DNA of 64,000 nucleotides, taken from assembly GCF_003700275.1 (NCBI RefSeq), contig NZ_RBRE01000041.1, positions 62,001 through 126,000 on the forward strand. Direction: 5' to 3'. Position 1 is the stretch's first letter. Each line of letters starts with the position of its first letter. The notes beneath the pieces are model-generated. The model was not told the origin of the DNA and did no database searches. It was given only the letters and a program-made list of their open reading frames with translations. The stretch comes from Pseudomonas cichorii (lineage in GTDB: Bacteria > Pseudomonadota > Gammaproteobacteria > Pseudomonadales > Pseudomonadaceae). The position numbers were made by a program, and so were the translations under genes. Of this stretch, positions 30,015 through 43,377 are shown one piece after another.

Positions 30015-30926
30015 TCATACTTCATTGGTCGAGCTGAACCTCGTACCGCCAGTCACCAGCTCATAAAACGCCTTGGCCATCGGTGACTGCTCGTCCTTTC
30101 TCTGCACCAGCCACACGGCACTGGTGGCTGCAGGGTCGAGCAAGGTGCGATAGACCACTCCCTCGATCCGCATCCGCTGGTAGGAAGCCGGTAGCACTGT
30201 CACGCCAAGACCTGCAGCCACCAGCCCGATGATGGTCATCACCTCGCCTGCTTCCTGGGTAATCAACGGACTGAACCCGGCCTCTCGGGCCAGATCCAGT
30301 ATCTGGGCGTACAAGCCGCTGCCATAGGAGCGCGGGAAGAATACGAACGGCTCGGCGGCCAGCGCCGACATGTACAGACCCTGCTCACTGCCCAGCGCCA
30401 AGGGATGATCAGAGCGCAGAATCGCGACCAGCGGCTCGCGCAACAACTCGAAGGACACCAGCGAGTCCGGCAGTGCCAACGGGCGCATGATGCCGACCTG
30501 TATCGACTTTTCTTCCAGGCGTTCAGCCACGTCCTTGCTGGTCATTTCCTTCAGGGCCAGATGCACGTCTGGATAAGTCTGGCGAAAGGCGAAAATCGCC
30601 TGCGGGATGCTGGAAGTGAAAGGCGCCGACGCGGTGAAGCCGATTTTCAATTCCCCAAGTTCACCCAACTGGGCTCGCCGCGCCACATCAGCGGCCTTGT
30701 CGACCTGCGCCAGCACAGCCCGCGCCTCTTCGAGAAACAGCCTGCCGGCTTCACTCAGTTCGACACGCCGGTTGGTACGGTCGAACAGACGCGCGCCCAG
30801 TTCATGCTCCAGCATCTGGATCTGCTGGCTCAGCGGTGGCTGGGAAATCCCCAGCGACTGCGCGGCGCGCCCGAAATGCAGCTCTTCGGCAACCGCAATG
30901 AAGTAACGCAGATGGCGCAATTCCAT
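30015..30926 (-). CDS. LysR-family transcriptional regulator
   Basis: The 303-residue protein has the LysR winged helix at 1-60: MELRHLRYFIAVAEELHFGRAA with the recognition helix region LGISQPPLSQQIQMLE. A substrate-binding domain follows (about 90-295), with FTASAPFTSSIPQAI opening the effector pocket. The N-terminus is close to the BenM/CatM branch. It is divergent from an MFS exporter gene 117 bp away, the usual arrangement when a LysR protein controls its neighbour. The inducer is unknown. Confidence 0.92.
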   Translation of the reverse strand: MELRHLRYFIAVAEELHFGRAAQSLGISQPPLSQQIQMLEHELGARLFDRTNRRVELSEAGRLFLEEARAVLAQVDKAADVARRAQLGELGELKIGFTASAPFTSSIPQAIFAFRQTYPDVHLALKEMTSKDVAERLEEKSIQVGIMRPLALPDSLVSFELLREPLVAILRSDHPLALGSEQGLYMSALAAEPFVFFPRSYGSGLYAQILDLAREAGFSPLITQEAGEVMTIIGLVAAGLGVTVLPASYQRMRIEGVVYRTLLDPAATSAVWLVQRKDEQSPMAKAFYELVTGGTRFSSTNEV

Positions 30927-31043
30927 GAAGCCTCCATTAAGTCGTTTTACATATCAAACAGGTCGAACAATATATTGGATGGAATGATTCAAGCGCTATA
31001 TGCTTTTTTCATTACATGCCTGCCGCCGTGCCCCGAGGTCATC

Positions 31044-32312
31044 GTGAACCCTGTCGTTGCTCCGCTTTCCACTGAACCGCAGCCTCTGGCCGTCGAAGCG
31101 ACGGTTCCGGCAGGTGACCGCTATATCGAGAAGAACACCCCTGCTTTCACAAGGACGGTATTGGCACTGTTCGCCGGTGGCTTCGCGACCTTCGCCCTGC
31201 TGTACTGCGTGCAGCCGATGATGCCGCTGCTGTCCCGGGAGTTCTCGATCAACGCGGCACAAAGCAGCCTGATCCTGTCAGTGGCCACGGCCATGCTTGC
31301 CCTCGGTCTGTTGATCACCGGACCGATTTCAGACCGGCTGGGACGCAAGTCGGTAATGGTGTTGGCGTTGTTCTGCGCAGCGATCTTCACCATTGCCAGT
31401 GCGCTGATGCCCAGTTGGCAAGGCGTATTGGTCACCCGGGCGCTGGTAGGTCTGTCGCTGAGCGGGCTGGCCGCGGTGGCGATGACCTACCTCAGCGAAG
31501 AAATCCACCCGATGCACCTCGGCCTGGCCATGGGGCTTTATATTGGCGGCAGCGCAGTCGGCGGCATGAGCGGACGGCTGATTACCGGGGTGATGATCGA
31601 TTACGTAAGCTGGCATAGCGCAATGCTGGTGGTCGGCGGACTGGCCCTCGTGGCAGCCGCCGTGTTCTGGCGAATCCTGCCCGAATCACGCAACTTCCAG
31701 CCCCGCTCGCTGCACCCGCGCAGCCTGCTGGATGGTTTCGTCCTGCAATTTCGCGATGCAGGGCTGCCGCTGCTGTTCCTGCTCGCCTTCCTGCTGATGG
31801 GCGCGTTCGTCACCCTGTTCAACTACATCGGCTATCGCCTGCTGAGCGAACCCTACAACCTCAGCCAGGCAGTCGTCGGCGTGTTCTCGGTGGTGTATCT
31901 GTCGGGTATCTACAGCTCGGCTAAGATCGGCTCGCTGGGTGACCGGCTGGGAAGGCGCAAAGTGCTGTGGGCCATCATCCTGATGATGCTGATCGGCCTG
32001 CTACTGACCCTGTTTTCGCCACTGGCGGTGGTCATTGTTGGCGTATTGATCTTCACCTTCGGCTTCTTCGGCGCTCACTCGCTCGCCAGTAGCTGGGTCG
32101 GCCGCCGGGCCGTCAAGGCCAGAGGCCAGGCCACATCGCTGTACCTGTTCTGCTACTACGCAGGCTCAAGCGTTGCCGGAACCGGAGGCGGAGTGTTCTG
32201 GCATTACGCCGGCTGGAACGGCATCGGGCTGTTCATCGGCCTGTTATTGCTGGTGGCACTGGCCGTGGCGTTACAGCTGTCGAAGTTGCAGCCATTGGCG
32301 GCAAAGGTCTAG
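31044..32312 (+). CDS. MFS transporter, YnfM-like
   Basis: With GTG 31044 as start (GAGG five bases upstream), the product is 422 residues and opens MNPVVAPLSTEPQPLA, as in Pseudomonas relatives I recall; ATG 30984 in the same frame is the alternative. About 12 membrane helices are visible. The MFS motif A between helices 2 and 3 is GPISDRLGRKS, repeated as GSLGDRLGRRK between helices 8 and 9. The family is annotated as drug or arabinose-like efflux but the substrate is unknown. It is divergent from the LysR regulator and probably controlled by it. Confidence 0.9.
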   Translation: MNPVVAPLSTEPQPLAVEATVPAGDRYIEKNTPAFTRTVLALFAGGFATFALLYCVQPMMPLLSREFSINAAQSSLILSVATAMLALGLLITGPISDRLGRKSVMVLALFCAAIFTIASALMPSWQGVLVTRALVGLSLSGLAAVAMTYLSEEIHPMHLGLAMGLYIGGSAVGGMSGRLITGVMIDYVSWHSAMLVVGGLALVAAAVFWRILPESRNFQPRSLHPRSLLDGFVLQFRDAGLPLLFLLAFLLMGAFVTLFNYIGYRLLSEPYNLSQAVVGVFSVVYLSGIYSSAKIGSLGDRLGRRKVLWAIILMMLIGLLLTLFSPLAVVIVGVLIFTFGFFGAHSLASSWVGRRAVKARGQATSLYLFCYYAGSSVAGTGGGVFWHYAGWNGIGLFIGLLLLVALAVALQLSKLQPLAAKV

Positions 32313-32343
32313 AGACAGACTGGTCAAGTGAGCATTTCCCAAT

Positions 32344-32375
32344 AAAAAACACCCGGCAAAATACCGGGCGTTTTC
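32344..32375. terminator. Bidirectional terminator between MFS gene and hemE
   Basis: CCCGG (32352-32356) and CCGGG (32364-32368) form the stem with a CAAAATA loop, flanked by AAAAAAC on the left and GTTTTC on the right. It lies between two convergent genes. Confidence 0.75.
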
Positions 32376-32397
32376 ATAACAGCGCTTACCAATCCAG

Positions 32398-33462
32398 TTA
32401 CTGGTGATACTGCGCCGACAACTCATGCACCGCTTCGATGAAAGCACCCGCATTGGCCGGGTCGACTTCCGGGGTGATGCCGTGGCCGAGGTTGAAGACG
32501 TGGCCGGTGCCGCTGCCGTAGCTGGCCAGGATGCGTGCGACTTCCTGGCGAATGGCTTCCGGGCGGGCATAGAGCACGGTCGGGTCCATGTTGCCTTGCA
32601 GCGCAACCTTGTTGCCGACACGCTGGCGGGCCTGGCCGAGGTCGCAGGTCCAGTCCAGACCCAAGGCATCGGCCCCGGCGTCCGCGATGCTTTCCAGCCA
32701 CAGGCCGCCACCCTTGGTGAACAGGATGACCGGCACCTTGCGGCCGTCGTGTTCGCGGATCAGGCCGCTGACGATCTTGCGCATGTAGGCCAGCGAGAAT
32801 TCCTGATAAGCCGCTGCGGACAGGCTGCCGCCCCAGCTATCGAAGATCTGCACCGCCTGGGCGCCCGCCAGAATCTGGCCGTTGAGGTACGTCGTCACCG
32901 ACTGCGCCAGTTTGTCGAGCAGCAGGTGCATGGCTTGCGGGTTTTCGTAGAGCATGGCTTTGGACTTGCGGAAGTCTTTCGACGAACCGCCTTCGACCAT
33001 GTAAGTGGCCAGCGTCCATGGGCTGCCGGAGAAGCCGATCAACGGTACGCGCCCGTTGAGCTCACGACGAATGGTGCTGACCGCATTCATCACATAGCCC
33101 AGATCCTGCTGTGCATCGGGAATCGGCAAGGCTTCGATGTCGGCCAGGGTACTGACGGTTTTCTTGAAGCGCGGACCTTCGCCGGTCTCGAAATACAGGC
33201 CCAGGCCCATGGCATCGGGGATGGTCAGGATGTCGGAGAACAGAATCGCGGCATCCAGCGGATAGCGATCCAGCGGCTGCAACGTGACTTCACAGGCGAA
33301 CTCGGCGTTCTTGCACAAACTCATGAAGTCGCCCGCCTTGGCACGGCTGGCGCGGTATTCGGGCAGGTAGCGACCGGCCTGACGCATCATCCACACAGGC
33401 GTGACGTCTACGGGTTGCTTGAGCAGGGCACGAAGGAAACGGTCGTTCTTCAGGGCAGTCAT
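32398..33462 (-). CDS. hemE: Uroporphyrinogen decarboxylase
   Basis: The 354-residue enzyme matches HemE in length and signatures. The N-terminal substrate motif is [16 protein letters not shown] (22-37), and the second signature [17 protein letters not shown] is at about 144-160. It removes four carboxyl groups from uroporphyrinogen III to give coproporphyrinogen III in haem biosynthesis, in the cytoplasm. It is downstream of gltD on the same strand, separated by 202 bp that contain an inverted repeat, so it may have its own transcript. Confidence 0.97.
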   Translation of the reverse strand: MTALKNDRFLRALLKQPVDVTPVWMMRQAGRYLPEYRASRAKAGDFMSLCKNAEFACEVTLQPLDRYPLDAAILFSDILTIPDAMGLGLYFETGEGPRFKKTVSTLADIEALPIPDAQQDLGYVMNAVSTIRRELNGRVPLIGFSGSPWTLATYMVEGGSSKDFRKSKAMLYENPQAMHLLLDKLAQSVTTYLNGQILAGAQAVQIFDSWGGSLSAAAYQEFSLAYMRKIVSGLIREHDGRKVPVILFTKGGGLWLESIADAGADALGLDWTCDLGQARQRVGNKVALQGNMDPTVLYARPEAIRQEVARILASYGSGTGHVFNLGHGITPEVDPANAGAFIEAVHELSAQYHQ

Positions 33463-33571
33463 GTCGGCATCCGCAAAAAAAGTGCGGGCATTTTCTCAGA
33501 CGCGGACACAAAAGGCACGGCAAGAGCCGTTTCTTTTCTCTATCGAGGCGATTAGTCGCAGGGACAGCGCG

Positions 33572-33657
33572 AAGCTACAAGCTATAAGCCGCAAGCCAGA
33601 AGCAGAGAAACCTGCCTTTGCTTCCAGCTTGCCGCTTACTACTTGTAGCTCGTAGCT
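33572..33657. repeat. AGCTACAAGC-type imperfect inverted repeat (copy 1)
   Basis: The left arm (GAAGCTACAAGCTATAAGCC...) and the right arm (...GCTTACTACTTGTAGCTCG) are imperfect inverted copies spanning the gltD-hemE gap, able to form a long stem. Related copies lie at 35100-35195 and 60713-60778. Confidence 0.7.
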
Positions 33658-33664
33658 GGCGTCA

Positions 33665-35195
<1,531 letters not shown>

Positions 35196-35198
35196 GTC

Positions 35199-38100
35199 TT
35201 ATTGCGGATTCGCCCGGGTGCTGGAGAGCAGCGACTTCAGGTTGGCAGCCTTGGGCTTGACCAGCCAGAAGCGGCGCAGGTAGTCGTCCAGGTTTTCAGC
35301 CAGGTTACGGCCCCATTCGCTGTCGGTTTCCTCGACATACTCGTTCAGCACGCTTTGCAGGTGAGTGCGATAAGCCTCCATCGCCTCGCCGCTGATGCGC
35401 TGAATCTCGACCAGCTCATGGTTGACCCGGTCAACGAAGGTGTTGTCCTGGTCGAGCACGTAAGCGAAACCGCCCGTCATGCCGGAACCGAAGTTGTAGC
35501 CGGTCTTGCCGAGGACACAGACGAAACCACCGGTCATGTATTCGCAGCAGTGGTCGCCAGTGCCTTCCACGATGGCGTGGGCCCCGGAGTTACGCACAGC
35601 GAAACGCTCACCCGCAGTACCGGCCGCGAACAACTTGCCGCCGGTCGCGCCGTACAGGCAGGTGTTGCCGACGATGGCGCTTTCATTGGTCTTGAACGGG
35701 CTGCCTTTAGGCGGAACGATGACCAGCTTGCCAGCGGTCATGCCTTTGCCGACGTAATCGTTGGCGTCGCCTTCCAGATACATGTTCAGACCACCGGCGT
35801 TCCACACCCCGAAGCTCTGCCCGGCAGTGCCTTTGAAGCGGAAAGTGATCGGTGCCTTGTTCATGCCCTGGTTGCCGTGCAGCCTGGCGATTTCACCGGA
35901 AATCCGTGCACCGATGGAGCGGTCGCAGTTGCAGATATCCAGCTCGAATTCGCCGCCACTCAGGGATTCGATGGCCGGCTTGGCCATTTCCACCATTTTT
36001 TCGGCCAACAGGCCTTTGTCGAACGGCGGGTTGCGGTCAACAAGGCTGAACTGAGGCTTGTCGGCCGGCACATGGTCGCTGCCCAACAGAGGCGTCAGGT
36101 CCAGATGCTGCTGCTTCTCGGTTTCGCCCGGCAGGATATCCAGCAGGTCGGTGCGGCCGATCAGCTCTTCAAGCGAGCGAACGCCCAGTTTGGCCAGCCA
36201 CTCACGGGTTTCTTCAGCCACATAAGTGAAGAAGTTGATCACCATGTCGACAGTGCCGATGTAGTGATCCTTGCGCAGCTTGTCGTTCTGGGTCGCTACA
36301 CCGGTGGCGCAGTTGTTCAGGTGACAGATACGCAGGTATTTGCAGCCCAGGGCAATCATCGGAGCCGTACCGAAGCCGAAGCTTTCGGCACCGAGGATAG
36401 CAGCCTTGATCACGTCCAGACCGGTTTTCAGACCACCGTCGGTCTGTACCCGAACCTTGCCGCGCAGGTCGTTGCCGCGCAGGGTCTGGTGAGTTTCAGC
36501 CAGGCCCAGTTCCCACGGTGCACCGGCGTACTTGATCGAGGTCAGAGGCGAAGCGCCTGTGCCGCCGTCGTAGCCGGAAATGGTGATCAGGTCGGCATAA
36601 GCCTTGGCCACACCGGCAGCAATGGTACCGACGCCCGCTTCAGCCACCAGTTTCACCGAAACCAGTGCCGCCGGGTTGACCTGCTTGAGGTCGAAAATCA
36701 GCTGCGACAGGTCTTCGATGGAATAGATGTCGTGGTGCGGCGGCGGCGAGATCAGGGTCACGCCCGGCACTGCATAGCGCAGTTTGGCGATCAGGCCATT
36801 GACCTTGCCACCCGGCAGTTGCCCGCCTTCACCCGGCTTGGCGCCTTGAGCGACCTTGATCTGCAACACGTCGGCGTTGACCAGATACTCAGGCGTCACG
36901 CCGAAACGGCCAGTCGCGATCTGTTTGATCTTGGAGCTGCGAATGGTGCCGTAACGCGATGGGTCTTCGCCGCCTTCACCGGAGTTGGAGCGGGCGCCCA
37001 GACGGTTCATCGCCTCGGCCAGCGCTTCGTGCGCTTCTGGCGACAAGGCACCGAGGGAAATCCCGGCGGAGTCGAAGCGCTTGAGAATCTCGCTCAACGG
37101 CTCGATTTCGTCGATGCTCAGCGGCTGGTCGAGAGTCTTGACCTGGAACAGGTCGCGAATCATCGACACCGGACGCTGGTCCACCAGCGCAGTGTATTCC
37201 TTGAACTTGCTGTAGTCGCCCTGCTGTACGGCAGCTTGCAGGGTGCTGACCACGTCCGGGTTGTAAGCGTGATACTCGCCACCGAACACGAACTTGAGCA
37301 GACCACCTTGCTGGATCGGCTTGCGCGGGCTCCAGGCTTCGGCAGCCAGGGCTTTCTGCTCGGCCTCGATATCGACGAAACGGGCGCCTTTCAGGCGGCT
37401 TGGTACGCCACGGAAGCTAAGGTCGCAGACTTCCTCGGACAGGCCGATGGCCTCGAACAGCTGCGCGCCACGATAGGACGCAACGGTCGAGATGCCCATC
37501 TTCGAGAGGATCTTGAGCAGGCCTTTGGTGATGCCTTTACGGTAGTTCTTGAAGACTTCGTAAAGGTCGCCCAGCACTTCACCGGTACGGATCAGGTCAC
37601 CCAGCACTTCGTAGGCCAGGAACGGATAGACCGCCGAGGCACCGAAGCCGATCAACACGGCAAAATGATGCGGGTCACGCGCAGTCGCGGTTTCGACCAG
37701 AATGTTGCTGTCGCAACGCAGGCCCTTCTCGGTCAGACGGTGGTGAACTGCGCCGACAGCCAGGGAAGCGTGGGCAGGCAGTTTGCCTGGAGCGATATGA
37801 CGGTCGCTCAGCACCAGCAAGGTACGACCGGCACGCACGGCTTCTTCGGCCTGATCGGCGATGTTGCGTATGGCCGCTTCCAGACCGACGCTCTCGTCAT
37901 AGTTCAGGTCGATGATCTGGCGCTCGAAACCCGGACGCTCCAGGTTCATCAGCGAACGCCACTTGGCCGGGGAAATCACCGGCGAGCTGAGGATTACCCG
38001 CGAAGCATGCTCGGGCGATTCCTGGAAAATATTGCGCTCGGCACCGAGGCAGATTTCCAGCGACATGACGATGGCTTCACGCAGCGGGTCGATCGGCGGG

Positions 38101-39644
38101 TTGGTCACCTGCGCGAACTGCTGGCGGAAGTAGTCGAAAGGCGAACGCACGCGACGCGACAGCACAGCCATCGGCGTATCGTCACCCATGGAGCCGACCG
38201 CTTCCTGGCCTTGCTCGCCCAACGGACGCAGTACCTGATCACGCTCTTCAAAGGTGACCTGATACATCTTCATGTATTGCTTGAGCTGGTCACTGTTATA
38301 GAAGGCCGAACCGTGGTCGTTGTCTTCCATGGTCGCCTGGATGCGCAGGGCATTCTTGCGCAGCCATTGCTTGTACGGATGACGCGACTTCAAGCGGTTG
38401 TCGATGGCATCGGTGTCGAGAATCTGACCGGTTTCGGTATCCACCGCGAAAATCTGCCCAGGACCGACGCGGCCCTTGGCGATAACATCTTCGGGCTTGT
38501 AGTCCCATACGCCGATTTCCGACGCCAGGGTGATGTAGCCGTTCTTGGTCGTGACCCAGCGGGCCGGACGCAGACCGTTACGGTCGAGCAGGCAGACTGC
38601 ATGGCGACCTTCGGTCATTACCACGCCGGCCGGACCATCCCACGGCTCCATGTGCATGGAGTTGTACTCATAGAACGCCCGCAGATCGGGGTCCATGGTT
38701 TCGACGTTCTGCCACGCTGGCGGAATGATCATCCGCACGCCGCGGAACAGGTCGATGCCGCCGGTGACCATCAGTTCGAGCATATTATCCATGCTCGATG
38801 AGTCGGAACCGACGCGGTTGACCAGAGGGCCGAGTTCGTCCAGATCCATCAGATCGTTGGTGAACTTGGTACGCCGCGCCTGGGCCCAGTTACGGTTGCC
38901 GGTAATGGTGTTGATCTCGCCGTTGTGGGCGAGGAAGCGGAATGGCTGAGCCAGTGGCCATTTCGGCAGGGTGTTGGTCGAGAAGCGCTGGTGGAACACA
39001 CAGATCGCGGTCTGCAGGCGCTCGTCGCTGAGGTCAGGGAAGAATGCCGTCAGGTCGCGCGGCATCATCAGGCCTTTATAGATGATGGTCTTGTGCGAGA
39101 AGCTGCAGATGTAATGGTCGGCATCGGCAGCGTTGGCCACCGACGAGCGGCGACGGGCACTGAACAGCTTGATGGCGAATTCCTGATCGCTCAGGCCTTC
39201 ACCACCGATGAATACCTGCTCGATCTTCGGCAGACGCTCAAGGGCCAGACGACCCAGCACGCTGGTGTCGATTGGCACCTGACGCCACCCGACCAGGCTC
39301 AGGCCTTCGGCCAGAATCTCGCGGTTCATGTTCTCGCGAGCGATATCGGCCTTGGCGTCGTCCTGATTGAGGAACACCATGCCCACGGCATATTGGCGGG
39401 GCAGATCGGCAGCGAAGTGATCCTTGGCGACCGCACGCAGGAAAGCATCCGGCTTCTGAATCAACAGACCGCAACCGTCACCGGTCTTGCCGTCGGCGTT
39501 GATCCCGCCACGGTGGGTCATGCAGGTCAGGGCCTGGATGGCCGTCTGCAGCAGGTGATGACTGGGCTCGCCCTGCATATGAGCGATCAGGCCGAAGCCG
39601 CAGTTATCCTTGAATTCATCTGGTTGGTATAGACCGGCTTTCAT
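35199..39644 (-). CDS. gltB: Glutamate synthase large subunit
   Basis: The 1481-residue protein starts at ATG 39644; a GTG six bases upstream is the alternative. A short propeptide precedes the catalytic cysteine C15 in DNCGFG, which becomes the N-terminal nucleophile of the glutaminase domain. The central and FMN-binding synthase domains follow, with the 3Fe-4S cysteines in [17 protein letters not shown] and [19 protein letters not shown]. The C-terminal beta-helix domain has repeated glycine-rich turns such as [11 protein letters not shown] and [11 protein letters not shown]. It is the first gene of the gltBD unit and makes two glutamates from glutamine and 2-oxoglutarate. Confidence 0.97.
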   Translation of the reverse strand: MKAGLYQPDEFKDNCGFGLIAHMQGEPSHHLLQTAIQALTCMTHRGGINADGKTGDGCGLLIQKPDAFLRAVAKDHFAADLPRQYAVGMVFLNQDDAKADIARENMNREILAEGLSLVGWRQVPIDTSVLGRLALERLPKIEQVFIGGEGLSDQEFAIKLFSARRRSSVANAADADHYICSFSHKTIIYKGLMMPRDLTAFFPDLSDERLQTAICVFHQRFSTNTLPKWPLAQPFRFLAHNGEINTITGNRNWAQARRTKFTNDLMDLDELGPLVNRVGSDSSSMDNMLELMVTGGIDLFRGVRMIIPPAWQNVETMDPDLRAFYEYNSMHMEPWDGPAGVVMTEGRHAVCLLDRNGLRPARWVTTKNGYITLASEIGVWDYKPEDVIAKGRVGPGQIFAVDTETGQILDTDAIDNRLKSRHPYKQWLRKNALRIQATMEDNDHGSAFYNSDQLKQYMKMYQVTFEERDQVLRPLGEQGQEAVGSMGDDTPMAVLSRRVRSPFDYFRQQFAQVTNPPIDPLREAIVMSLEICLGAERNIFQESPEHASRVILSSPVISPAKWRSLMNLERPGFERQIIDLNYDESVGLEAAIRNIADQAEEAVRAGRTLLVLSDRHIAPGKLPAHASLAVGAVHHRLTEKGLRCDSNILVETATARDPHHFAVLIGFGASAVYPFLAYEVLGDLIRTGEVLGDLYEVFKNYRKGITKGLLKILSKMGISTVASYRGAQLFEAIGLSEEVCDLSFRGVPSRLKGARFVDIEAEQKALAAEAWSPRKPIQQGGLLKFVFGGEYHAYNPDVVSTLQAAVQQGDYSKFKEYTALVDQRPVSMIRDLFQVKTLDQPLSIDEIEPLSEILKRFDSAGISLGALSPEAHEALAEAMNRLGARSNSGEGGEDPSRYGTIRSSKIKQIATGRFGVTPEYLVNADVLQIKVAQGAKPGEGGQLPGGKVNGLIAKLRYAVPGVTLISPPPHHDIYSIEDLSQLIFDLKQVNPAALVSVKLVAEAGVGTIAAGVAKAYADLITISGYDGGTGASPLTSIKYAGAPWELGLAETHQTLRGNDLRGKVRVQTDGGLKTGLDVIKAAILGAESFGFGTAPMIALGCKYLRICHLNNCATGVATQNDKLRKDHYIGTVDMVINFFTYVAEETREWLAKLGVRSLEELIGRTDLLDILPGETEKQQHLDLTPLLGSDHVPADKPQFSLVDRNPPFDKGLLAEKMVEMAKPAIESLSGGEFELDICNCDRSIGARISGEIARLHGNQGMNKAPITFRFKGTAGQSFGVWNAGGLNMYLEGDANDYVGKGMTAGKLVIVPPKGSPFKTNESAIVGNTCLYGATGGKLFAAGTAGERFAVRNSGAHAIVEGTGDHCCEYMTGGFVCVLGKTGYNFGSGMTGGFAYVLDQDNTFVDRVNHELVEIQRISGEAMEAYRTHLQSVLNEYVEETDSEWGRNLAENLDDYLRRFWLVKPKAANLKSLLSSTRANPQ

Positions 39645-40002
39645 AGACACTTTCTCACCAGGCTGCCTCTATCCGAGGCATATTTCTTTTCAATTCAATC
39701 ACTTACCTGTCACGCCGAACGTACGCCGGCTTCGGAGAGGCAAAACGGAGGTCATTGTACACAGCGACACAAAGGCCCACAAATTTTACGGCGAAAAGCC
39801 GAAATCCAATGTCGCATTTATGAAGGTTTTATAGGCGACCACTGTGCTAGTCAAAGTATTTTTTCAATATTCTGACCGAAGTGGGCTAAACGGCATGGCG
39901 CTTGTAACGCAGACACCGCAAGGCGCGCCGCTAAAAGCGGCACGTCCGTGCAGGTAAAATCAGGTTTGCCGGGTGAGCGGCCTGGATAAGGCCGCTGCGA
40001 CT
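39645..40002. other. 358-bp gap upstream of gltB and downstream of the SPOR/AAA gene
   Basis: It contains no convincing gene. It must hold the gltB promoter. Small hairpins are seen: CGGCGAAAAGCCG (39792-39804) and AGCGGCC/GGCCGCT (39976-39982/39990-39996). The latter follows the SPOR/AAA stop and is a weak terminator candidate without a U-run. Confidence 0.5.
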
Positions 40003-41625
40003 TCAGCGAGTGGCGCCGAGCTCTTGTTGGATGCTGGCGACAGTACGGGGCCAAGGTTTACCAGCCTGAACCTTGGCTGGCAAGACCTTGATGGCTGCAA
40101 GAGCGGCAGCGCGGTCGGAAAAGTTGCCGTACGTCACTACATACAGGGGCTTGCCCTGCAATGTTTTCTTGAAGTAACGGTACTCGCCGCCTTGCTCGGC
40201 AACATAGGCCTGGGCCGTCGCTTCGGAGCTGGTGCCCAGAATCTGCACGACATAATGACCTGGCGCCTGACCGCTGTACCAGTTGCCACCCGCAGCCGGT
40301 TTGGCAGCGGCAGCAGCAGGTTTTTCAGCAGGCTTGGCGGGTGCCGGAGCTGGCTTGGCCGTGGCGACCTGAGCTGGAGCCGGTGCAGGCTTGGCGGCCG
40401 GAGCAACCGGCGTTGCCGCCGCTGGAGCCGGAATGGAAGAACGAGGCACAGCAGAAGGTGCCTGGCCTGCCGCCGCGCCCGCAGGTGGCGCAGTGGTGGT
40501 TACCGTGGCCGGCTGGGCTGGCGACCCCATCGGCACTGCATCTTCGTCGCTTTCTCCGGCACCGGCCGCTTCAGCCAGAGGCCCGCGCATCACCGGCTGC
40601 GAATTGCCGACCAGCGGCAGAGGCATCGGCTGCGAATTGCCCGCGAACTCGATCGCCGGCCCGCCATTGTTGGATTGCTGGTTCGCTGGAGCGCCCTGCC
40701 CCAACGGCAATTGAGCCTGGGCCGGAGCATTGGCTGGCGCGGCAGTCTTGTCCCCACGGCCAGGGATCAGCACTGCGGCTGCCACTGCGACCACGACGAC
40801 TGCGCCCAAGGCCAGTACGTGTTTTTTCGGCATGTTGAACCCCACACTTGGGCGCTTGACCGCGGAGCGACTCGCGATCATCGCCTCGATCATTGAATCG
40901 CGGGCGACCTGGTTGATGGTTCCAGGCCAGCCATCGGACTGTTCATGGATATCGGTAATCTGCTCGGCAGTGAACAACGCGATTCCTTGCCCTGCACCTT
41001 CCAGACGTTGAGCCAGATACTCCCGGGTTTCTTCTTCGGTATAAGGTTGCAACTCGATGACATGAAAGCGCTCGCCTTCGACATCACCCTGCAGGTCAGC
41101 ACACAGCTGATCGAGTCGATCGATCAGCGACGGCTCGCCAAACAGGAACACATGCGGACGCCCCTCAGGCGTGCCTGCGGCCAGACCCAGCAACGCTTCG
41201 AGCGCCGAATCGCCGAGTTGTTCCGCATCGTCGACCAGCAAATAGACTTCCTGACCCGTCAGCGCGAGCTGCACGACCTGCGCAAGGATCGCCTGCATTT
41301 CAGCCTGGGCGACCAGCAGGGCCTGTGCGACCTGCTGCAGAACACCTGCCGCATCGCTGGCGCCACGCGCCGAAATGACCACGCTCTGCACCGACTGCTT
41401 GTTGGTGCTCGCCACCAGAGCCTGGCGCAGCAGGGTCTTGCCGCTACCCTGCGGCCCGGTTACGGCCAGCAGCAACTGGCTGTAGCGCGCCAGATGATGA
41501 AGCTGCCCCAGCACCGACTTGCGCTGGGCAGGGAAAAACTTGAAGCCAGGCACCCGCGCCGCAAAGGGGTCATGACTCAACTGATAATGGCCGAGGAAAG
41601 CCTCGTCGGCATGCAAACTAGTCAT
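40003..41625 (-). CDS. DamX-like AAA ATPase with C-terminal SPOR domain
   Basis: ATG 41625 gives 540 residues, starting MTSLHADEAFLGHYQLSHDP. An ExeA-like AAA domain (about 40-250) has Walker A GPQGSGKT at 57-64 and LLVDDAEQLGDSALEAL as Walker B. A single membrane helix lies at about 267-287. A long proline/alanine linker (about 290-455) and a SPOR domain (about 460-538, GHYVVQILGTSSEATAQAYV) follow. SPOR domains bind denuded peptidoglycan at the septum, as in DamX. It is 10 bp after aroB, in the same position as damX in enteric aroKB-damX operons. The long P/A linker is typical of periplasmic SPOR proteins. Confidence 0.88.
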   Translation of the reverse strand: MTSLHADEAFLGHYQLSHDPFAARVPGFKFFPAQRKSVLGQLHHLARYSQLLLAVTGPQGSGKTLLRQALVASTNKQSVQSVVISARGASDAAGVLQQVAQALLVAQAEMQAILAQVVQLALTGQEVYLLVDDAEQLGDSALEALLGLAAGTPEGRPHVFLFGEPSLIDRLDQLCADLQGDVEGERFHVIELQPYTEEETREYLAQRLEGAGQGIALFTAEQITDIHEQSDGWPGTINQVARDSMIEAMIASRSAVKRPSVGFNMPKKHVLALGAVVVVAVAAAVLIPGRGDKTAAPANAPAQAQLPLGQGAPANQQSNNGGPAIEFAGNSQPMPLPLVGNSQPVMRGPLAEAAGAGESDEDAVPMGSPAQPATVTTTAPPAGAAAGQAPSAVPRSSIPAPAAATPVAPAAKPAPAPAQVATAKPAPAPAKPAEKPAAAAAKPAAGGNWYSGQAPGHYVVQILGTSSEATAQAYVAEQGGEYRYFKKTLQGKPLYVVTYGNFSDRAAALAAIKVLPAKVQAGKPWPRTVASIQQELGATR

Positions 41626-41635
41626 GGGTTTTCCG

Positions 41636-42739
41636 TTAACCTCTAAGCTGATCCACCAGGGCACGGTAATCCGCAACCAAGGTGGCCTGTAGTACTTCTT
41701 TTGGATAATCGTCCGTGATAACCGCTTCACCCATCTGACGCAGCAGCACCAGACGCAGGCGACCATCGATCACTTTCTTGTCGATCGCCATGTGTTCGAG
41801 GAAATCGTTTTCCGTCATGTCCTGCGGCGGCACTACCGGCAATCCGGCGCGCTGCAACAGGCGAATACCGCGATCCCGCTCCTGGGTGGTGATCCAGCCA
41901 AGACGCGCGGACATCTCCAGTGCCATGACCGTACCGGCGGAAACCGCTTCGCCATGCAGCCAGACACCATAGCCCATATGCGTTTCGATGGCATGGCCAA
42001 AAGTGTGGCCCAGGTTCAGGGTGGCCCGCAGACCGGTCTCACGCTCATCGGCACCAACCACCAGCGCCTTGGCCGCGCACGAGCGCTGGATGGCGATGGT
42101 CAGCGCGGCCTGGTCCAGGCCGCGCAACTCGTCGACGTGTTCTTCAAGCCAGGTCAGGAAAGGCTCGTCGCAGATCAGGCCGTACTTGATGACTTCAGCC
42201 AGCCCGGCGGACAGCTCACGCTCAGGCAGGGTATTGAGGGTGGTGGTATCGATCAGCACGACGCCCGGCTGATAGAAGGCACCGACCATGTTCTTGCCCA
42301 ACGGATGGTTGATGCCGGTCTTGCCGCCCACCGATGAATCCACCTGGGACAACAGGGTGGTCGGGATCTGGATGAAATTCACACCACGCTGATAGCAGGC
42401 GGCAGCAAATCCGGCCATGTCACCGATCACACCACCACCCAGGGCAATCACTGTCGTGCGGCGATCATGGCGAGCCGTGAGCAGGCCGTCGAAGATGGTT
42501 TGCAGGGTTTCCCAATTCTTGAACGCTTCGCCATCGGGAAGCACGATCGACAAGACGTTGTAGCCCACCAGGGTGCGCGTCAATCGCTCAAGATAAAGAG
42601 GAGCCACCGTGGTATTGGAAACGATAGCCACCTGCCGCCCAACGATATGCGGGATCAGCAGCTCCGGCTTGTCCAGAAGGCCTTCGCCAATATGAATCGG
42701 GTAGCTACGCTCACCAAGCTCGACCTTAAGTGTCTGCAT
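41636..42739 (-). CDS. aroB: 3-dehydroquinate synthase
   Basis: ATG 42739 gives 367 residues ([18 protein letters not shown]), the usual length. NAD-binding is seen in [20 protein letters not shown] and the phosphate loop in [19 protein letters not shown]; the zinc-binding [12 protein letters not shown] lies near residues 244-255. It converts DAHP to 3-dehydroquinate, the second step of the shikimate pathway. An in-frame ATG at 42751 would add only four residues. It is followed closely by the SPOR/AAA gene and preceded by aroK at 115 bp. Confidence 0.97.
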   Translation of the reverse strand: MQTLKVELGERSYPIHIGEGLLDKPELLIPHIVGRQVAIVSNTTVAPLYLERLTRTLVGYNVLSIVLPDGEAFKNWETLQTIFDGLLTARHDRRTTVIALGGGVIGDMAGFAAACYQRGVNFIQIPTTLLSQVDSSVGGKTGINHPLGKNMVGAFYQPGVVLIDTTTLNTLPERELSAGLAEVIKYGLICDEPFLTWLEEHVDELRGLDQAALTIAIQRSCAAKALVVGADERETGLRATLNLGHTFGHAIETHMGYGVWLHGEAVSAGTVMALEMSARLGWITTQERDRGIRLLQRAGLPVVPPQDMTENDFLEHMAIDKKVIDGRLRLVLLRQMGEAVITDDYPKEVLQATLVADYRALVDQLRG

Positions 42740-42854
42740 GTGTCCCCACATTGATTACCGATTGGGCATTGCGCATGTTTTTTCGTGCGCCAGGACAGCA
42801 AATGGCTGTCGCTGTTTTGATGGTCGCCGAGGATAGCGCATTTTCGTCTGCGCT

Positions 42855-43373
42855 TTAACGGGGAGGAAGCTCTGCCAAGCGGGCAAGTATGTCAAGAACG
42901 ACCATACGCGGCGGCCGTTCATCGGTTTCAACCACCAGATCGGCGATTTCCCGATACAGCGGATCGCGAATGGCCAGCAACTCGCTCAATACCCGGGCCG
43001 GATCGGCAGTACGCAACAAGGGGCGATTGCGGTCACGGGCCGTACGCCCGACCTGCTGCTCGACCGAAGCGTGCAGATACACCACACGTCCGCCAGCACG
43101 CAGTGCCTGACGATTTTCGCCGCGCATTACCGCTCCGCCGCCAGTCGCCAGCACGACGCCGTCGGCTTCGCACAGTTCGGCAATCATCGCCTGCTCGCGA
43201 TCACGAAAGCCCGGCTCGCCTTCCTTGTCGAAGATCCATGGGATATTTGCGCCCGAGCGCAATTCGATTTCCTTGTCGGAATCCTTGAATGGCAGGCGCA
43301 GCTCTTTGGCAAGCAAACGGCCGATGGTGCTTTTACCAGCGCCCATCGGCCCTACAAGTATTAAATTTCGCAC
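42855..43373 (-). CDS. aroK: Shikimate kinase
   Basis: The 172-residue protein has Walker A GPMGAGKS (8-15), the shikimate-binding D32-S-D-x-E region ([13 protein letters not shown]) and the lid with [13 protein letters not shown]. It phosphorylates shikimate on the 3-hydroxyl with ATP. It starts 4 bp after the pilQ stop, so aroK is probably cotranscribed with the pilus genes, the arrangement also known from other pseudomonads. Confidence 0.97.
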   Translation of the reverse strand: MRNLILVGPMGAGKSTIGRLLAKELRLPFKDSDKEIELRSGANIPWIFDKEGEPGFRDREQAMIAELCEADGVVLATGGGAVMRGENRQALRAGGRVVYLHASVEQQVGRTARDRNRPLLRTADPARVLSELLAIRDPLYREIADLVVETDERPPRMVVLDILARLAELPPR

Positions 43374-43377
43374 AGAA

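Noticed and set aside
30405..31043. Extended upstream frame before the MFS transporter
   Set aside because: It runs through the LysR gene on the opposite strand. The transporter homology begins near GTG 31044, which has a GAGG site.
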